A DNA stretch of 42,117 nucleotides. Source: Pelargonium cotyledonis (Eukaryota > Streptophyta > Magnoliopsida > Geraniales > Geraniaceae). Of this stretch, positions 22,000-34,788 are shown one piece after another. Location of the stretch: NCBI GenBank assembly GCA_036897625.1, contig JAYMTA010000096.1, forward strand, positions 1-42,117. The letters run 5' to 3'. Below the pieces are notes generated by a model. The model saw only the letters and a program-made list of their open reading frames with translations. It was not told the origin of the DNA and ran no database searches. Both the position numbers and the translations under genes were made by a program. The first letter of the stretch is position 1. Every line of letters starts with the position of its first letter.

Positions 22000-24900
22000 G
22001 CTCTGTTGCACTCAAGCTTTCATTTTCTCTCTTTTTCTCAATATATATATATATATATATATATAGATACATATAGATTGATGGAGTATATATATATATA
22101 AATTAGACTAGCTAGTAGAAGTAGCAGCTAGTTTTGTGCTGTGTTGTGGGAAGAGAATAACAGTTTAGAACCTCCCATGTTATGGTAAATAACTATATAC
22201 AATATATGCATACAAATATATGTATGTGTGTGTCAAGAAGTGTTGGTCATTTATAGAGTTAAATGGTTGAAACTCAGTCAATACATATTTGAGTTAGATT
22301 TAGCGAGTGAATTCAAAACTCACCATATATATTGCTTTTCTTTTATGGATATTTTTGTGTGATGGTTTTTCCCTTTTATTCATGAAATGATTCTTGCTTT
22401 TTTTTCATTACAATGATGGTAATCAATCAATCTCTAATGAAACTCAACTTACTAATCACCAGAGGTTGTTGAAGCTTGAAACTAGGAAAACTATTCTAAT
22501 GGACTTAAAAAGTGATGTTATAACATACTTTTGCTTAAACATTTTCGTATCAAATTTCGTCTCTTGTAAATTATTTTAGTCTGTCTCCTCAAAATTTACA
22601 GTCTATGACTTGTTTTAAGAGCAATCAAGTTCAAATTTTTACAATGTGGGTTATAAAAATTCAAGATACATGTACTTTGGAGAATGTCTTAGTCCACTGT
22701 CTCTTGTAATTATCTTTCTTGCAGTGATTGTTTTGCACAAATATGTTTCAATGTTAAGAATGTTAAAATATGTTCATACACGTTTAATTTTGCACTTATT
22801 TATAGGTCTGGCCCTTATAAATAGTTTCCAAGAACTTCATAGTAGAAAATAGCTTGAATTCTTTTTGACTTTTTCTTTTTTTTCTTCTTTTCTACTTTAT
22901 TATATCCTAGTTTTCTATTCACTTTATTAATATATTTGCATCATATGTTCTTTTTTCTTCTAATTTTCACTAGTTACCCATCTAGATTCTGAGATTTTTA
23001 CAAGAAAAAGAGAGCACAAGAGTGAGTGAGTGACGTATAGTGAATGTGACTGGCATGTGGTGTCCTGTGGTACCTGTTCATCTCCACCATCTCTCCTATT
23101 ATTCAGCTCATTTTTGGAAACAAAGCAAGTGCCCAATTGATATTTTTAGCTGCATTTTTGTTCCTCCCTCTTAATTCACTCTAGCTCCTCTTTTATTCAA
23201 GCTCCATCTGAGCTGGTACAACCACAATTCACCAAGATGTGATGATGGTTGTGGTGAATGCTGATAATGATGGTGGGATCCTCCAACATTACATCCCCCC
23301 CTCCCTCCCCTATCTTCTCAATTGCTCACTATAGTACTACTCTTCCACTTATACATACAAATAGCTAGCTAGGTTTCGGAGAGTCGATCGGTGCGACACT
23401 TTTATTTGTATGGAGTATCGAGAGTGTTATATTTATGTAACTTTACCATGCGTTAGTAAGTTCAGATGGTGTATATTATTTGGTAAGTTTTTGTCACCAA
23501 ATAAAAGAGTTTGACATGTGAGATGTGCTTCAACTTTTCGTTTTGTAGGAAGCAGGTTGGTAGGCTTAATTATCGATTAAAATCAAACTCAAAACTTATG
23601 ATTAGGACGACGGAGATGAATATTTTTATTTGTATCAAGTGAATGCACCGATTAGCATCACTTCGAGAAATATAAGAGAGCATGTCACTTGACAATGACT
23701 AGACATATTAAGGCGGCTCGGGGAGGCGTACGTGTTCTTTCAAAATGATAGACTATCCTCAAGCAATTCTACGTATAGATGCTCTTATCGCAAACAAATT
23801 ATTATGTATGTCACTTCTCTACACCTGGTCTTTTGTCTTTTTTTCTCCGAACGAGACTCATGTATCCATACCAATTACACTATCTTCTACTTAGAGTGTC
23901 CCTTTCTTGTGATGGAACGTTATCCGTCCGCTTTGTACCTAACTAGAACCCATGCATCAATCCTCATACAACCCTGGCCTCATCATCCGTAGCTCACGAT
24001 ACTTATCTTTGAGCGAAACTTTCTCATCGATTGAATAGTGACACTTGGTCCCGTAATTTCTTCTAATACATCACTCGAGAAAACATTTGTCACTACGATC
24101 CATACAATACCACGTACAACTCTTGACACAGTTCGTTGCATTCTTGAGCATCGTTTCAATACTACTTTGTCACGATTCAAAATATCTAAAATTGTGAGGC
24201 ATTGAACATAACTCATAAAGCGTCACGAGAAAACGTGTTCTTTGGACAAGTTACACTTTTAACGTGGCATTTGGAAATCTACGTTTCTAATGCATGTACT
24301 ATATGTACTCCCCTAATATTTTCTGTCTACATAATTCTCTAGGTAGCTAAACTATTTCTGATTTAAAAATATAAAAGGTATTGGTTTGATTGTTGCATAT
24401 ATGCTTGGATTTGTGACAAATCCATATAGCAAACATATGGCCCCTAGCAACAAGTTACTTGATGTGATGCACCATATATAGACTAGTCATTTTTTTGGAA
24501 GATTGTGTTGTGTATGTATTGGTGATCAATATGCCTTGGGGCACCAAAGCCCATCAACCTTAGTACTTTACATCTATCGTAGTGTCTTCGCTACTTGGCT
24601 GAAGTAAATTTTCCCTTTTCTAAATCTTCGTGAATTGATTTTTTGTATTCGTTTAAACATGGTGTACGTTCACACATTTTTTTAACATTCATCTAGACAT
24701 TTTCATAACAAGTCTACACTATTTCTAACGTTAAGTTCTTCATTTGATTATGCACTACAACTCTTCTAATTATATATATAAATGACGTTATTGAATGTTT
24801 GCAGAAAATTAAAATTATCAACTTACATATCATCCCACCATGATGAACACTAATTTAATTATATATAGACCATCTTAGAAAATAGCTAGTAATAGTAATA

Positions 24901-27900
24901 ATTAATGTTGTAAATGAGGATCAAGAAAATGGAATTAATCATCATTTTTTGGAAATCAAAAACCTAACCTCCTTTTGGGCTGACAAACAAAAGAGCTTAC
25001 ACACAAAATATAGTGAGACCAAATTGATTCTTCAAATCAGCTTCCTGCTCAGGCCTTCATCTTCAGATCTAAAGAAGCTTCATCACAAATGGAAAAATTC
25101 TTGAAAAAATTATGTTATGTAATGTGTAGCGGACCACATGTATATATAGCTCACCATTGTACTTGGTACCTTTTTTTAATTATTATATATATCTATATAT
25201 ATATAATACATATTTCATATATATCTATAATTATTGGTACATATATGCATGTGACCAATCAATATTGAGCCATGCAAAAAAAACCTAATTATTGGAAACC
25301 AGACAGGATGGTTGTCAAGTGCTTTCTCTGCTGCAAATAAATGTATAAGTGAAGTTTGCTGAATTTTTACTTGAAACTCGTGTACTATAAGCTGCTAGCT
25401 ATAAGGCATCTTGGAGAGACTATCAAATAAATATTCCACACATTTTTTTTAAATTTCTTACTTGTTCATATATTATATAACATATATGATGATAGCTTAT
25501 TATTATGGCTTCAGGTCCTTGTGCATATATTATACATATAGAAGCTTCTTGAGGACCACATTAGCTATAGGTTGGGGTTTATGGGGGTCCTTATATAAAT
25601 CTATATTCATGATCATATAGCTCGACCTCGCGGCAAGTAAATTCAATTTTAACTTTGTTACGACGTACAGTTAATTCTATGTTCATAATTAAGGGAAATT
25701 TTAAGAAATATCCAAATTATATATAAACGCGTGTCTGCCCGTGCGCGAACAAAAACACATAAGATTTTGTTTGATTGTCTAGTTGAAATTAAATTGACTG
25801 AGTTAATTGGATTATAAGAGAAGAACTGGATTTGGAAACATTAGGACTAAGAGAGAAACCTAATTAGATTGTTTTGTTTAATTAGTTCCTTACTAAGAGG
25901 GGAATGGAATGAGCAAGTAGGTTGGGGTTGAGTTGCCAAAATGGGATGAAAAATTGATTCAAATTTGTTTGCAAATTAAAGAACAGTTTATAAGGAATTG
26001 GCACATGAAGAAGTGGAAGAAAAGTTGACATATTTGGTGTGTGATGTACACAAAGCTATAGTACTATTTGGACAAATAGTATCATTTTCCAAAAGGCACT
26101 TAAAAAACCCTATGTCAAATTAGGTATAGCTAGTTGCTTTGGACAAAAGCAAGAATATGATGTTAAATGAAATGCAATGCTTTGAGTATCAACCTTTACA
26201 TGCTTTGAAGTATCAATGCAACTAATACTCTTAGCTTTATAAAATAGTGATAAAAATGCATACATGTATAGAGGATGAAATGGTTGAGCAAAGCATTCGA
26301 ACGTACGTTTAAAAATACATAGCTTTGCATGTTAAAACAATAAGATTGAAAGAGAGTTAACCCCACGTAATAGTATCAAATTATTTACATTTGTATAAAT
26401 AAACATTCAACCAAACTGAACGACTGAGTTCAGCATATATAATAGTGTACAAAATGATGAGTATAATTAAATAATTGCATCACTTTTAGTTGTATGTATG
26501 ATCATCTCACACCTATAATAGTCCAAAAGTGAAAACATAAGACATATGATAATATATAAATGCATGTGTATGTAATGTAATGTATGGATGGTTTTGGACC
26601 ACAGCTGCAACAATTTGTTGATATTGAAGTCTAAAGATGAGAGTGAAAGATGCCCATTTTAAATACATTACCTAATTCCATAAATGCCACATTACCTGTC
26701 TACATCACATCACATGTCAAACAACAAAATTAACTTTGAAACCAAAATCTACATGACAACAACAAAAAAATAATACACATATTGTAATTACATATATACA
26801 TTGTTTATTGTTATGTATGGTGGAGATTATTAATTAATTTGCATGTACTACATCAATAACATATCTAATTGTCTCTTGTGTGCTTTGTTTTAACTTTAAT
26901 TATTGATTGTTTTCTAAGCTATCATGATGATCCCCCACAATTTAGAAAATGTTTTCAATGATAACTATTAATTAATGTTTACCTTCTCACCCAAAAAAGT
27001 TATTGGCTCAAGTCAAAAAGAAAATTTGGTAAGCAATTAATTAATGTTTAATTAATCAATTACTGTCATATATATAATTAAGATTCAAATTAAGGTGTTG
27101 GATACGTCTAAATAATATTGAAGGATACACCTCAATGGCCTAACATTATATTTTCTTTAATTAATAAAAATTGATAGTCTCTAAAAATAAAAATTGATTA
27201 CTCATATTATTAATCAAAAGTCAAACCCCAATATATTTGAAATTCTTTTAAAGTCATATAAGTTTATTCACCTATCACTATAAAATTGATACAAAACTCT
27301 TCTATAATTTAATCAGAACATTAGTTACCAAATTCACATACGTACCAATAAAACAAAAATTTATACTAACAAAATGTTTAGCTGCACATATTGAGATGGA
27401 TGATTAGAGATAAAAATAAAGTTACACAATAGTTGACTGATGAGATGTCCATATATTAAGTTTAATGTCTCATGTTGGGTGATGACAACAACTAACTTAA
27501 GCATTCGTCCATTAAAAGCTGGAGACATTTTAGGTTGCATGCAAGCCAAACCCACCAAGAAACCTATTCTCACAGATGACACCTTTGATTTTGATGTACA
27601 CCTGATTTATGTTCTTACCATTAATACTATTTCAATTATATGATTTTATGGAGAAGAAAACACAATTTTTGTGTATAAATTGAACACCTGAAATGCTTAC
27701 ATATTACCATGCAAAGAAAAAAAAAATCACATGTGGAACTGGTTTTCTTTATACATCATAGTATTAATCTTTTTATGCCCATTAATTATAAAGTTGTTGT
27801 TTTGTACATATGAATAAATGTTCATGTTGTAAAAACATACATGGACAATATGTTTATTTATTGAAAAGAAAATGAAATATTCAAGCATGTGTCTAAAATA

Positions 27901-28712
27901 GGATCACATGATGTATGAGACCCAACTATTTGGGCAAGATAATTGTGCCCTCAATTTCTTGTTATCTTTACCCCAAACAAGATTTAGGTCACAAGTGCAT
28001 GAATTTGCAGTAGTAATTTATTTTATGTTATTGTGTAAGGGTGTTCTAAGTCATATTTTCTGAAACAATTCCAGAGTATTCTCTCACCGGACAATATTCG
28101 CATTGCGCATCAAATTGGTGCATTCAATAAATAAAAAGTTAAGATTATGATCCATCTTGATCATCAAACTAACTACTTGAGTTCATTAATGTTATTTGCT
28201 TCACATGAACTTGAGAGAGTCTCAACAATGCAAGAAAAACCGAGAAGGAACAAAACTTTCTAATTTAGGAGAAAAATTCGCACCGTAAAAACCTAATATA
28301 TGATAAATTCACCGGGGTAAAACTTCACCACGAAACACTATAAAGAAATAGTAGAGGGAGAGGTCGAGAGGTAAAGGCTATGAAAAATCATTACCCACAA
28401 AGATCCGACTTAAGCATCAGAAGAGTTTTGGCCAAAAAGAAGTTGAGAAAATCTTCGAAATATCCAAGGGATAAGCTTTGGAGTAGCAACTCCCACAACT
28501 ATGGGGTCTGAACTAAGGATCATACAAAGTACATCAATATAGAAAGAGAAAAATATATCTTTGCGTATAAATCTGGTTCAAAATTTCCTTACAATTATAC
28601 CAGAAAATTACAATAAGGTAATAAAAGAACTACAATGAACAAAGTTGGTCTGAGAACTATATATAAAGAAACAGATAGAAGCCAAACAAAATTGAATAAA
28701 TGAGCTAAAGTT
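22000..28712. other. Long intergenic region, no gene supported
   Basis: About 6.6 kb of AT-rich DNA between the MADS-box promoter and the hAT-derived gene. Open frames are short and match no family I know. It contains (TA)n tracts (near 22039-22064 and 25185-25205), poly-purine stretches and scattered short repeats. The less AT-rich part, 23370-24300, may be an eroded transposon, but I cannot identify it. No tRNA, snoRNA or known microRNA sequence was recognised. Confidence 0.55.
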
Positions 28713-30707
28713 TCAACTTTCTAGTTCACTCTGGATCCAATCTTGGGAGCAAATCAAAGCTTGCACAGTAGTTGGAACCAAAAAGCTGCGATTGCGATCA
28801 AGTACTTTACCTCTGGTGGTGAATGCTGATTCTACTGCGACTTTTGACATTGGAACTGCAAGGACGTTACGAGCCATCATAGACAAAACAGGATACCTTG
28901 GAGTGTGAACTTTCCACCAGTTTAATATGCTAAAATCAGCAGCATTGCGGGGAAAAAGAGGTTCTTCCAAGTACTTGTCGAAGTCTGACTTTGAACCTTG
29001 ACTCTGAGAAGTTTCATGGACATATTTGTCAAAACCCATCAACCTGTCTCTTCCACCATTTCCAGAAACTGATAAACAGTCATTGTTGCCACTCACTTGC
29101 CAAGCCAAACCTTGATCAATGGAAGCTAAGGGGGAGCCAATGGAATGCTCGTTGTAAAGAGCCTTGACGCAATTAGAAACATCATCAATGCGCTCTGGAG
29201 CATCGTCACCATAAATTTGTGGAAAGTAATATTCTAACATCTTCATCTTGAATCGAGGATCTAAGATGACTGCAACTGCTAACCCCAAGTGGCACTTTTC
29301 CCAGTATACATCAAACTTGCTTTTCATCTTCTTCGCCAGAGATGTAAGATACTCATCTGAATTCTTACACCATTCAATCAACTGCAAGTGAAAAGCGCAA
29401 ATATCATCAAAATATGAATTTGCAGTTGGATACTTGTTTCCTGTGATAACATTAGTGAACTCGACAAAGAACTTCAAGTAATTCGTAATAGCATTAGCTC
29501 TGTCCCACTCTATTTCAGATGGGCACATCGTGAATGCAGGATCTTGCTCTTGCAGAAGAGCAAATGCAGCTTTGTACTCTAGGGAAGCTTCGAGCATGAA
29601 AAAAGTTGAGTTCCATTGCAATGGATTATCAACGTATAAACACTTCTGACTCTTCACCCCAACTTGTTGTACTATCTCATTGAACTTCTCTTGTGTTGCT
29701 TGTGAACATTTAACGTACGTAATGCATTCTCGTATCTTATGGATCACCTCGTATAGTGCTTCCATTGCATCTTCAACCATCAGTTTGAGAACATTTGCTG
29801 CACAGCGAACATCAAAGAACTGACCATTACAGAAGAGAAATCTATTCTGGGATAACCGATCTCTAATTCTTAAAGCAATGCTGTCAGAGGTAGAAGAACT
29901 ATCAAATGTCATGGAAAACAACTTGCGGTCAATATCCCATTCCATAAGACAGCTCATGATGAACTCTGAATGCGTATCTTGTGTATGAGAAGGATCAACC
30001 AAAGTGAAATTTAGAATCTTCTTCTTCAACTGCCAATCTTCATCAATGTAGTGCGCTGTCAAACTCAGGTACATGGCACCAACTATGGACAACCATGTAT
30101 CAACGCTGACACTAATTTTCCCAGGCAACTTGTCCAAAACCTCATACACCTTCTGTTTCTCTTTCTCAAAGATTTCAAGACAGTCGGCTTCAACTCTATT
30201 AAAGGACACAAGATCAAACAAAGGTTGCAGATCTTTAACAAATACTTTAAATCCAACATGATCAACCATAGCTAATGGATAGCCATGTAAGATTATCATG
30301 CGAGCAAGATCAAATTGACTTCGCCTTTGATCAAAGGAATTAATACTAACAGGGTTAAGCACATCATCTTTCACCTGATCATGTTCAAATTTAATACTCA
30401 CGAGGCTAAGTGCTTCGTCCTTTTTCTGCTCTTGATCAAAACTGAAATCTGTCAAAGCAAGTGTTCCTTCCTTTTTCTTTTCTCTTGCAGGAAGTATTTG
30501 AGGTTTGGCAGGATTAGATCTTCTCTGACACCTGATTAAATGATTCCTCAAATGAGAGGTTCCACTAGTGCTTGAGCCACTGAGTTTCTTTTTACAATGC
30601 CTACAAACAGCCACACATGTGTCACCTTTCTTAAATCTATCGAAGTCATTCCACACAACAGATTTTAATCTGCTAGATTTGACTATGACTGCCCCTGATA
30701 AATCCAT
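28713..30707 (-). CDS. hAT-transposase-derived BED zinc-finger protein (SLEEPER-like)
   Basis: Probable domesticated transposase of the DAYSLEEPER/RICESLEEPER type, a nuclear DNA-binding protein rather than an active transposase. One uninterrupted coding exon gives 664 residues, within the family range. The BED finger has W19, C35-x2-C38, H52 and H56. An acidic linker (about 85-130) repeats a unit like KDEALSLVSI/KDDVLNPVSI. The RNase H-like core keeps Asp203 (VSVDTW), Asp269 and the WNST motif, but where hAT enzymes usually have C..H this protein has CAAN (302-305), so the usual histidine is missing. The C-terminal hAT dimerisation region (AVESAF to ALICSQDWI) is intact. I see no terminal inverted repeats or 8-bp duplication around it. 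The start is the ATG at 30707, in strong context, after an acceptor at 30730; the frame open to 30824 upstream is intronic. A close Arabidopsis counterpart cannot be named with certainty. Confidence 0.88.
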   Translation of the reverse strand: MDLSGAVIVKSSRLKSVVWNDFDRFKKGDTCVAVCRHCKKKLSGSSTSGTSHLRNHLIRCQRRSNPAKPQILPAREKKKEGTLALTDFSFDQEQKKDEALSLVSIKFEHDQVKDDVLNPVSINSFDQRRSQFDLARMIILHGYPLAMVDHVGFKVFVKDLQPLFDLVSFNRVEADCLEIFEKEKQKVYEVLDKLPGKISVSVDTWLSIVGAMYLSLTAHYIDEDWQLKKKILNFTLVDPSHTQDTHSEFIMSCLMEWDIDRKLFSMTFDSSSTSDSIALRIRDRLSQNRFLFCNGQFFDVRCAANVLKLMVEDAMEALYEVIHKIRECITYVKCSQATQEKFNEIVQQVGVKSQKCLYVDNPLQWNSTFFMLEASLEYKAAFALLQEQDPAFTMCPSEIEWDRANAITNYLKFFVEFTNVITGNKYPTANSYFDDICAFHLQLIEWCKNSDEYLTSLAKKMKSKFDVYWEKCHLGLAVAVILDPRFKMKMLEYYFPQIYGDDAPERIDDVSNCVKALYNEHSIGSPLASIDQGLAWQVSGNNDCLSVSGNGGRDRLMGFDKYVHETSQSQGSKSDFDKYLEEPLFPRNAADFSILNWWKVHTPRYPVLSMMARNVLAVPMSKVAVESAFTTRGKVLDRNRSFLVPTTVQALICSQDWIQSELES

Positions 30708-33170
30708 TGCATGGACTTGGAATACCAATCTGCACAAAGAGAAATTCAAATGTATTTCTACTAGCAAATAAATTTCATGTTGTAAAGATAAGTCTTTAAC
30801 ACCAAAAAATAAATTCAATATCATATAATTGGTTGAGTTACAAGAAAAACAATCAGGGAATTAATGTGAAATACCCTCAAGGTTTTCCATACATTCATTT
30901 TCATAACACCAAGTCCTTGTTAAAATCGCAAGTAACTAACAGCAATTAGGATTAAAAGCTGTATGATGTCCTCTATGGTGATCATTAGGCATTGTTTAAT
31001 AAGCTCCCACGTACAATAAAGTAAAATGTATGTACATCCCAAAACCAGATGAATAGCTAACTGAAAATGGACCAGCAGTTCACCAGAAAACCCACAGACA
31101 GTTCCTAGCTCAGGTAATTTATGATGCAAATAAGCACCTAAACTTGTCAGACCCAAAAAAAATCTTAGTTGAGATGAAAAATTTGTCAGCGGATAAATAT
31201 AAAATGGTCTTATAAAGCCCCATGTATAGAAACTGGATATGGTAAATAACAAACATGAACCAGCAAAAAGGTAACATGATAAAATTGCGAGATAACTCCA
31301 TAAAAACATTCGTTGAAGCTACAGTGTTATATTTACATTAGTTATAGGAGTGCATTTTTTTCCCTTAATACTTGTTATCTTTCTTCCTGTTTTTTAGAAT
31401 GGAAAACAGACTATCAGCAGTGAATTGATAAGGAAATGCACCTTCCCATTCTAAAAGAAGCACTCCGACTCCAATAAAAAAAAATCTAGAGCAATAGCAA
31501 CATAGCACTACATTCTGACCCAAACAGATTGTGGTTAAGGGAAACCTCTATTATAATGATTAATGGACTAAGTAACAGGTTCCATCAGAACTACTGGTAA
31601 CGGCTGCCCAAAAGAAAGTGCAAATTGTAAATGACAAGGATAAATCATTGAAACCTGAAAGGTTATAATGACAACCAAAAGCTCTAGCTTGACATAAAGA
31701 CTTTCCCATGAGCTTCAAATTAGGAGATTCTTGGTTCAATTCTTATATATCATAGTTATGATTTGGTCTGTTCATTGTCTTCTTGTGCACCCTGCACCTT
31801 AAAGCTTCACTGTAATTGTTCTCTAATCCTTTTATATTAAACATAGTTTCGGCTTTGTTTTAAGAGTTTACGTGGATTATAACTTCTCTCTAGTCTCTCC
31901 TCATAGTATCAACAAGCTTCTTAGTTCTTACTTTTCCTTCAACCAACAATGGCAAAGTACCTATCATTAATTTCAATAAACACCAAAAGCTCAACATCTT
32001 GTGATGACACATAACACTCCTAAGCCTAACTCTTGTAGAAAGGGTCCCTGAACATTGGAAGAAAACTTGTAACAAAAAACTATTATTAAAGAAAATAGCA
32101 TGCGCAGAAGAAGTTGATAGCAAAAATAACACTTTGGAAGACTAATTGAAGTAACAAGAGAAGCTTCAAATAACTAAGCTTCTTGAAAACAGCTCCATCA
32201 TTCAAATCAAATAGTTAAGCCAGGAATGTGTCATCACAGAATGGGACCAAACATTTACTTGCTATTGTTCATGAGAAGTTCATTATTGACTAATTTTTCT
32301 TTCTTCCCCTAAAGAAGACAGCCAAAGACCTATACAAACACCCAGAAATCCTATACCACAACACCAACCAACAATTCTAAAACCACAATTGAGATTGAAA
32401 TTTCAAAACTTGGGTTCACTTTAGCACACCCAATACAACCTAAACAAAACATGAGGGAAATAAAAAAGAGGAAATTGTTAAAGTCACATGATTCATCTGA
32501 TGTTTCATTCAACAAAAACAAACCCAAAACCAACCAAGCCAACTCTAGAATTCACCTCTTCACATAGTACTAATTACAGTGTCTGTACTGAAAACAAACA
32601 GAACAAAATCAATTGGCCACACACAAATTCAAAATAACAGAAGCAGAGAGACATTGAACAACAAGGCAACAAAAGCTTAAAAACTCTTCTTTTTATCAAA
32701 ACATTGGGTTCGGTTCAACCCGCCCTCAGTCGGAGACAATCAAACAAAGAACCCAACTTCACCGTATCGGTACCGGATACGACCTGCCACTACCCGCCTG
32801 GCCCGGTTGTGTTCCCGTAAACGGGTCTTAACCGATCGGGTCGAAAGGCCCAATTTTTAAAACAGAAAGCAACAGGACGGGTCTCGGATCGGAATCAAGA
32901 GAGGAGGAGCAAATCGGACTCGGGCTCCGAACAGAGCCTCCTTAGGGTTAAAACCGAGATTGAATTGTAATTGATAGAGAAATCAACAGTGAAAGAGAAA
33001 GGGGACAAACAAAATTAGGGTTTGGAGAGAGAGCGCTTACGTGAATGGTGAAGCTGCAGCGACCCGACCCAAATTGGGGTGGCGGTTAGGGTTTTGGCTG
33101 TGTGGAGGTGTCTCTGTTGTCTTCTCTTTCTTCTGATAATGCAATGGGTGATGTGAAGGAGAGAGTGAGG
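30708..33170 (-). other. Leader exon and 2.3-kb leader intron of the hAT-derived gene
   Basis: A donor TTCAC|GTAAGC lies at 33041/33040 and an acceptor TTTGTGCAG ends at 30730, giving an intron of 2311 bases with no supported gene in it. The first exon, about 33041 to 33170, has no ATG. Two teloboxes (AAACCCTAA on the - strand) sit at 33015-33023 and 33086-33094, typical of broadly expressed plant promoters. A weak-context ATG at 30712 starts a 9-codon frame that overlaps the main start. Confidence 0.65.
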
Positions 33171-33179
33171 AAGGCGCGT

Positions 33180-34788
33180 AACGAAAATTGGGGAAATTGT
33201 AGCTCGAACTCTGTAAATTACTGTTTTACCCCTTTAAGTCAAATAGTCAAGGTTCAAATTACAACATAGGTAGGATATATGTATTCAAAAGTTAATTTGC
33301 ATAATGTTTAGTAATAAAAGTAAAAGAGATTAAGTCATAGGGAAAGCTTAATTTCAAGTTACCTAATTCTTAGGTCGCAAGATTTTATTGGAGAATAATG
33401 ACAAGTATAACGTCTATTAGGTGATTTCAATGACGCTTGATATATATGCTCATAATCTGCGTTTGAACTACTCTGTAACAATGCACGAGTGTTGCATTTA
33501 TGATTTTTGTTTTTAAATGTAGTTGGACCATAAATATACTTTGAATAAAACATTGTGGAAAACTTTTAAAGTAGTTGGTCCTTCAAATTAAAGATGTCTT
33601 ATTTTTTAAAGTATTTATAGATGTAGTAGTTGTTTGTAAATATTAAAACTAGGTTTGTAACCCAACTTTGTTTGAGTTTTTTTTTTCTTCTGTTTTGTTA
33701 ATCACTTATTTCATAATGTATTCAATTTAAAAAATACTTAGAATAGTTTAATATTGCATGATGAATGAAATACAACAAAGGAATTAACATTTAATATATA
33801 CATATATTTTTATATATAATTTTGTTGGTATATATTTGATTATAGGTGGATATAGGAAGATTAATGTATAGTGTGTGTTTTTTTCAATTTACGTATAGTG
33901 TAGGGTTGATTAGCTAAGATTTTAACAAATCTAATATATATTTACAATTTTTGAATAATTATCTAAATCATATAATAATATTTAAAATTCAATTTGAATT
34001 TTTGAATAATTATCTAAATCAAATTGCCACGTATCAATAAATTAAATACTCAATTAGAAATTTGGTAGTGACACATGTCATACATTGGGGATATGACTTC
34101 TTATATATTAGATTGATTTCCTATATATAGTATAATATAAATATTTAATTTAATGAGTTATAATTACAAAATAATTTGAAAGAATATAGGATTATTTATC
34201 TACTTATAATTAAGTTTTTTTTATCTTTTCTTAAAAAAAAAAAATCTGATATTTTACATGATGTATACTATTCTTACATTAATATTTAGCTAATAAAATA
34301 TCAAATTTAAATAGTTTTATTTAAAATGATACCTACATACTTTATCCTTCAAAGGGATGGTTGACACTTGAGAATAAAAGTCACACTAAAAGTTAAGGGA
34401 CAATTAAAGCTACTTTTTTCTCACTAACTTATTCACATATGAATAAAAATTGTAATAACCTTATTATGTAAAGAGCAAATATCATTTTATAAGTTGAAGA
34501 TAAATATTCCTTGGACTCTCAAAAGAAACAACATAGGCATGTGTACCAAATTTCTTGTTGTTGGAGGGAAGAAGGCTTCTGGTTTTGGGTTATGCAAACA
34601 AAAATGCTTTGCTTCTTTTCTTCACCAACCTTGCTACCTTCTCTTCCTCATCTTCTTCTTCTTTCTTTTAAATCTGCACTATGGTTTCTTCTTCTTCATC
34701 ATCATCATCTTCACCGCACTCCTACCCAGAAAATACACCATTATTGCTCTTTCTGAATCAAATTGCTCCATATTAATTCTTCAACAGC
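33180..34788. other. Intergenic region and HVA22-like upstream region
   Basis: Divergent promoter space between the hAT-derived gene and the HVA22-like gene. It is very AT-rich and includes a 25-base direct repeat. The frame at 34494-34871 is read through the HVA22 start region in another phase and is not supported. The CT-rich part 34610-34730 is probably leader for the HVA22-like gene. Confidence 0.5.
33946..34021 (+). repeat. 25-base direct repeat, 51-bp period
   Basis: Two identical copies of 25 bases (beginning AATTTTTGAATAATTATC) at 33946-33970 and 33997-34021. Nearby CACGTATCAA and TTATATATTAGATTGAT resemble eroded Helitron-type or MITE sequence, but I cannot place element ends. Confidence 0.7.

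Noticed and set aside
14401..22080. TA and GA microsatellites as origins or special signals
   Set aside because: Such tracts are common in plant introns; only the GA tract beside the teloboxes has a context that justifies reporting.
23983..24216. 77-codon - strand frame in the long intergenic region
   Set aside because: No recognisable motif, no supporting splice structure, and short enough to arise by chance.
25500..25555. Possible microRNA hairpin (GGTCCT/AGGACC arms)
   Set aside because: Pairing beyond six bases is poor and no known microRNA sequence was recognised.
30708..30824. N-terminal extension of the hAT-derived protein
   Set aside because: The added residues lie upstream of a good splice acceptor (ending 30730) and match no BED protein start; the ATG at 30707 is used instead.
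30920..31309. 129-codon - strand frame
   Set aside because: It lies within the leader intron of the hAT-derived gene; hydrophobic, without family resemblance.
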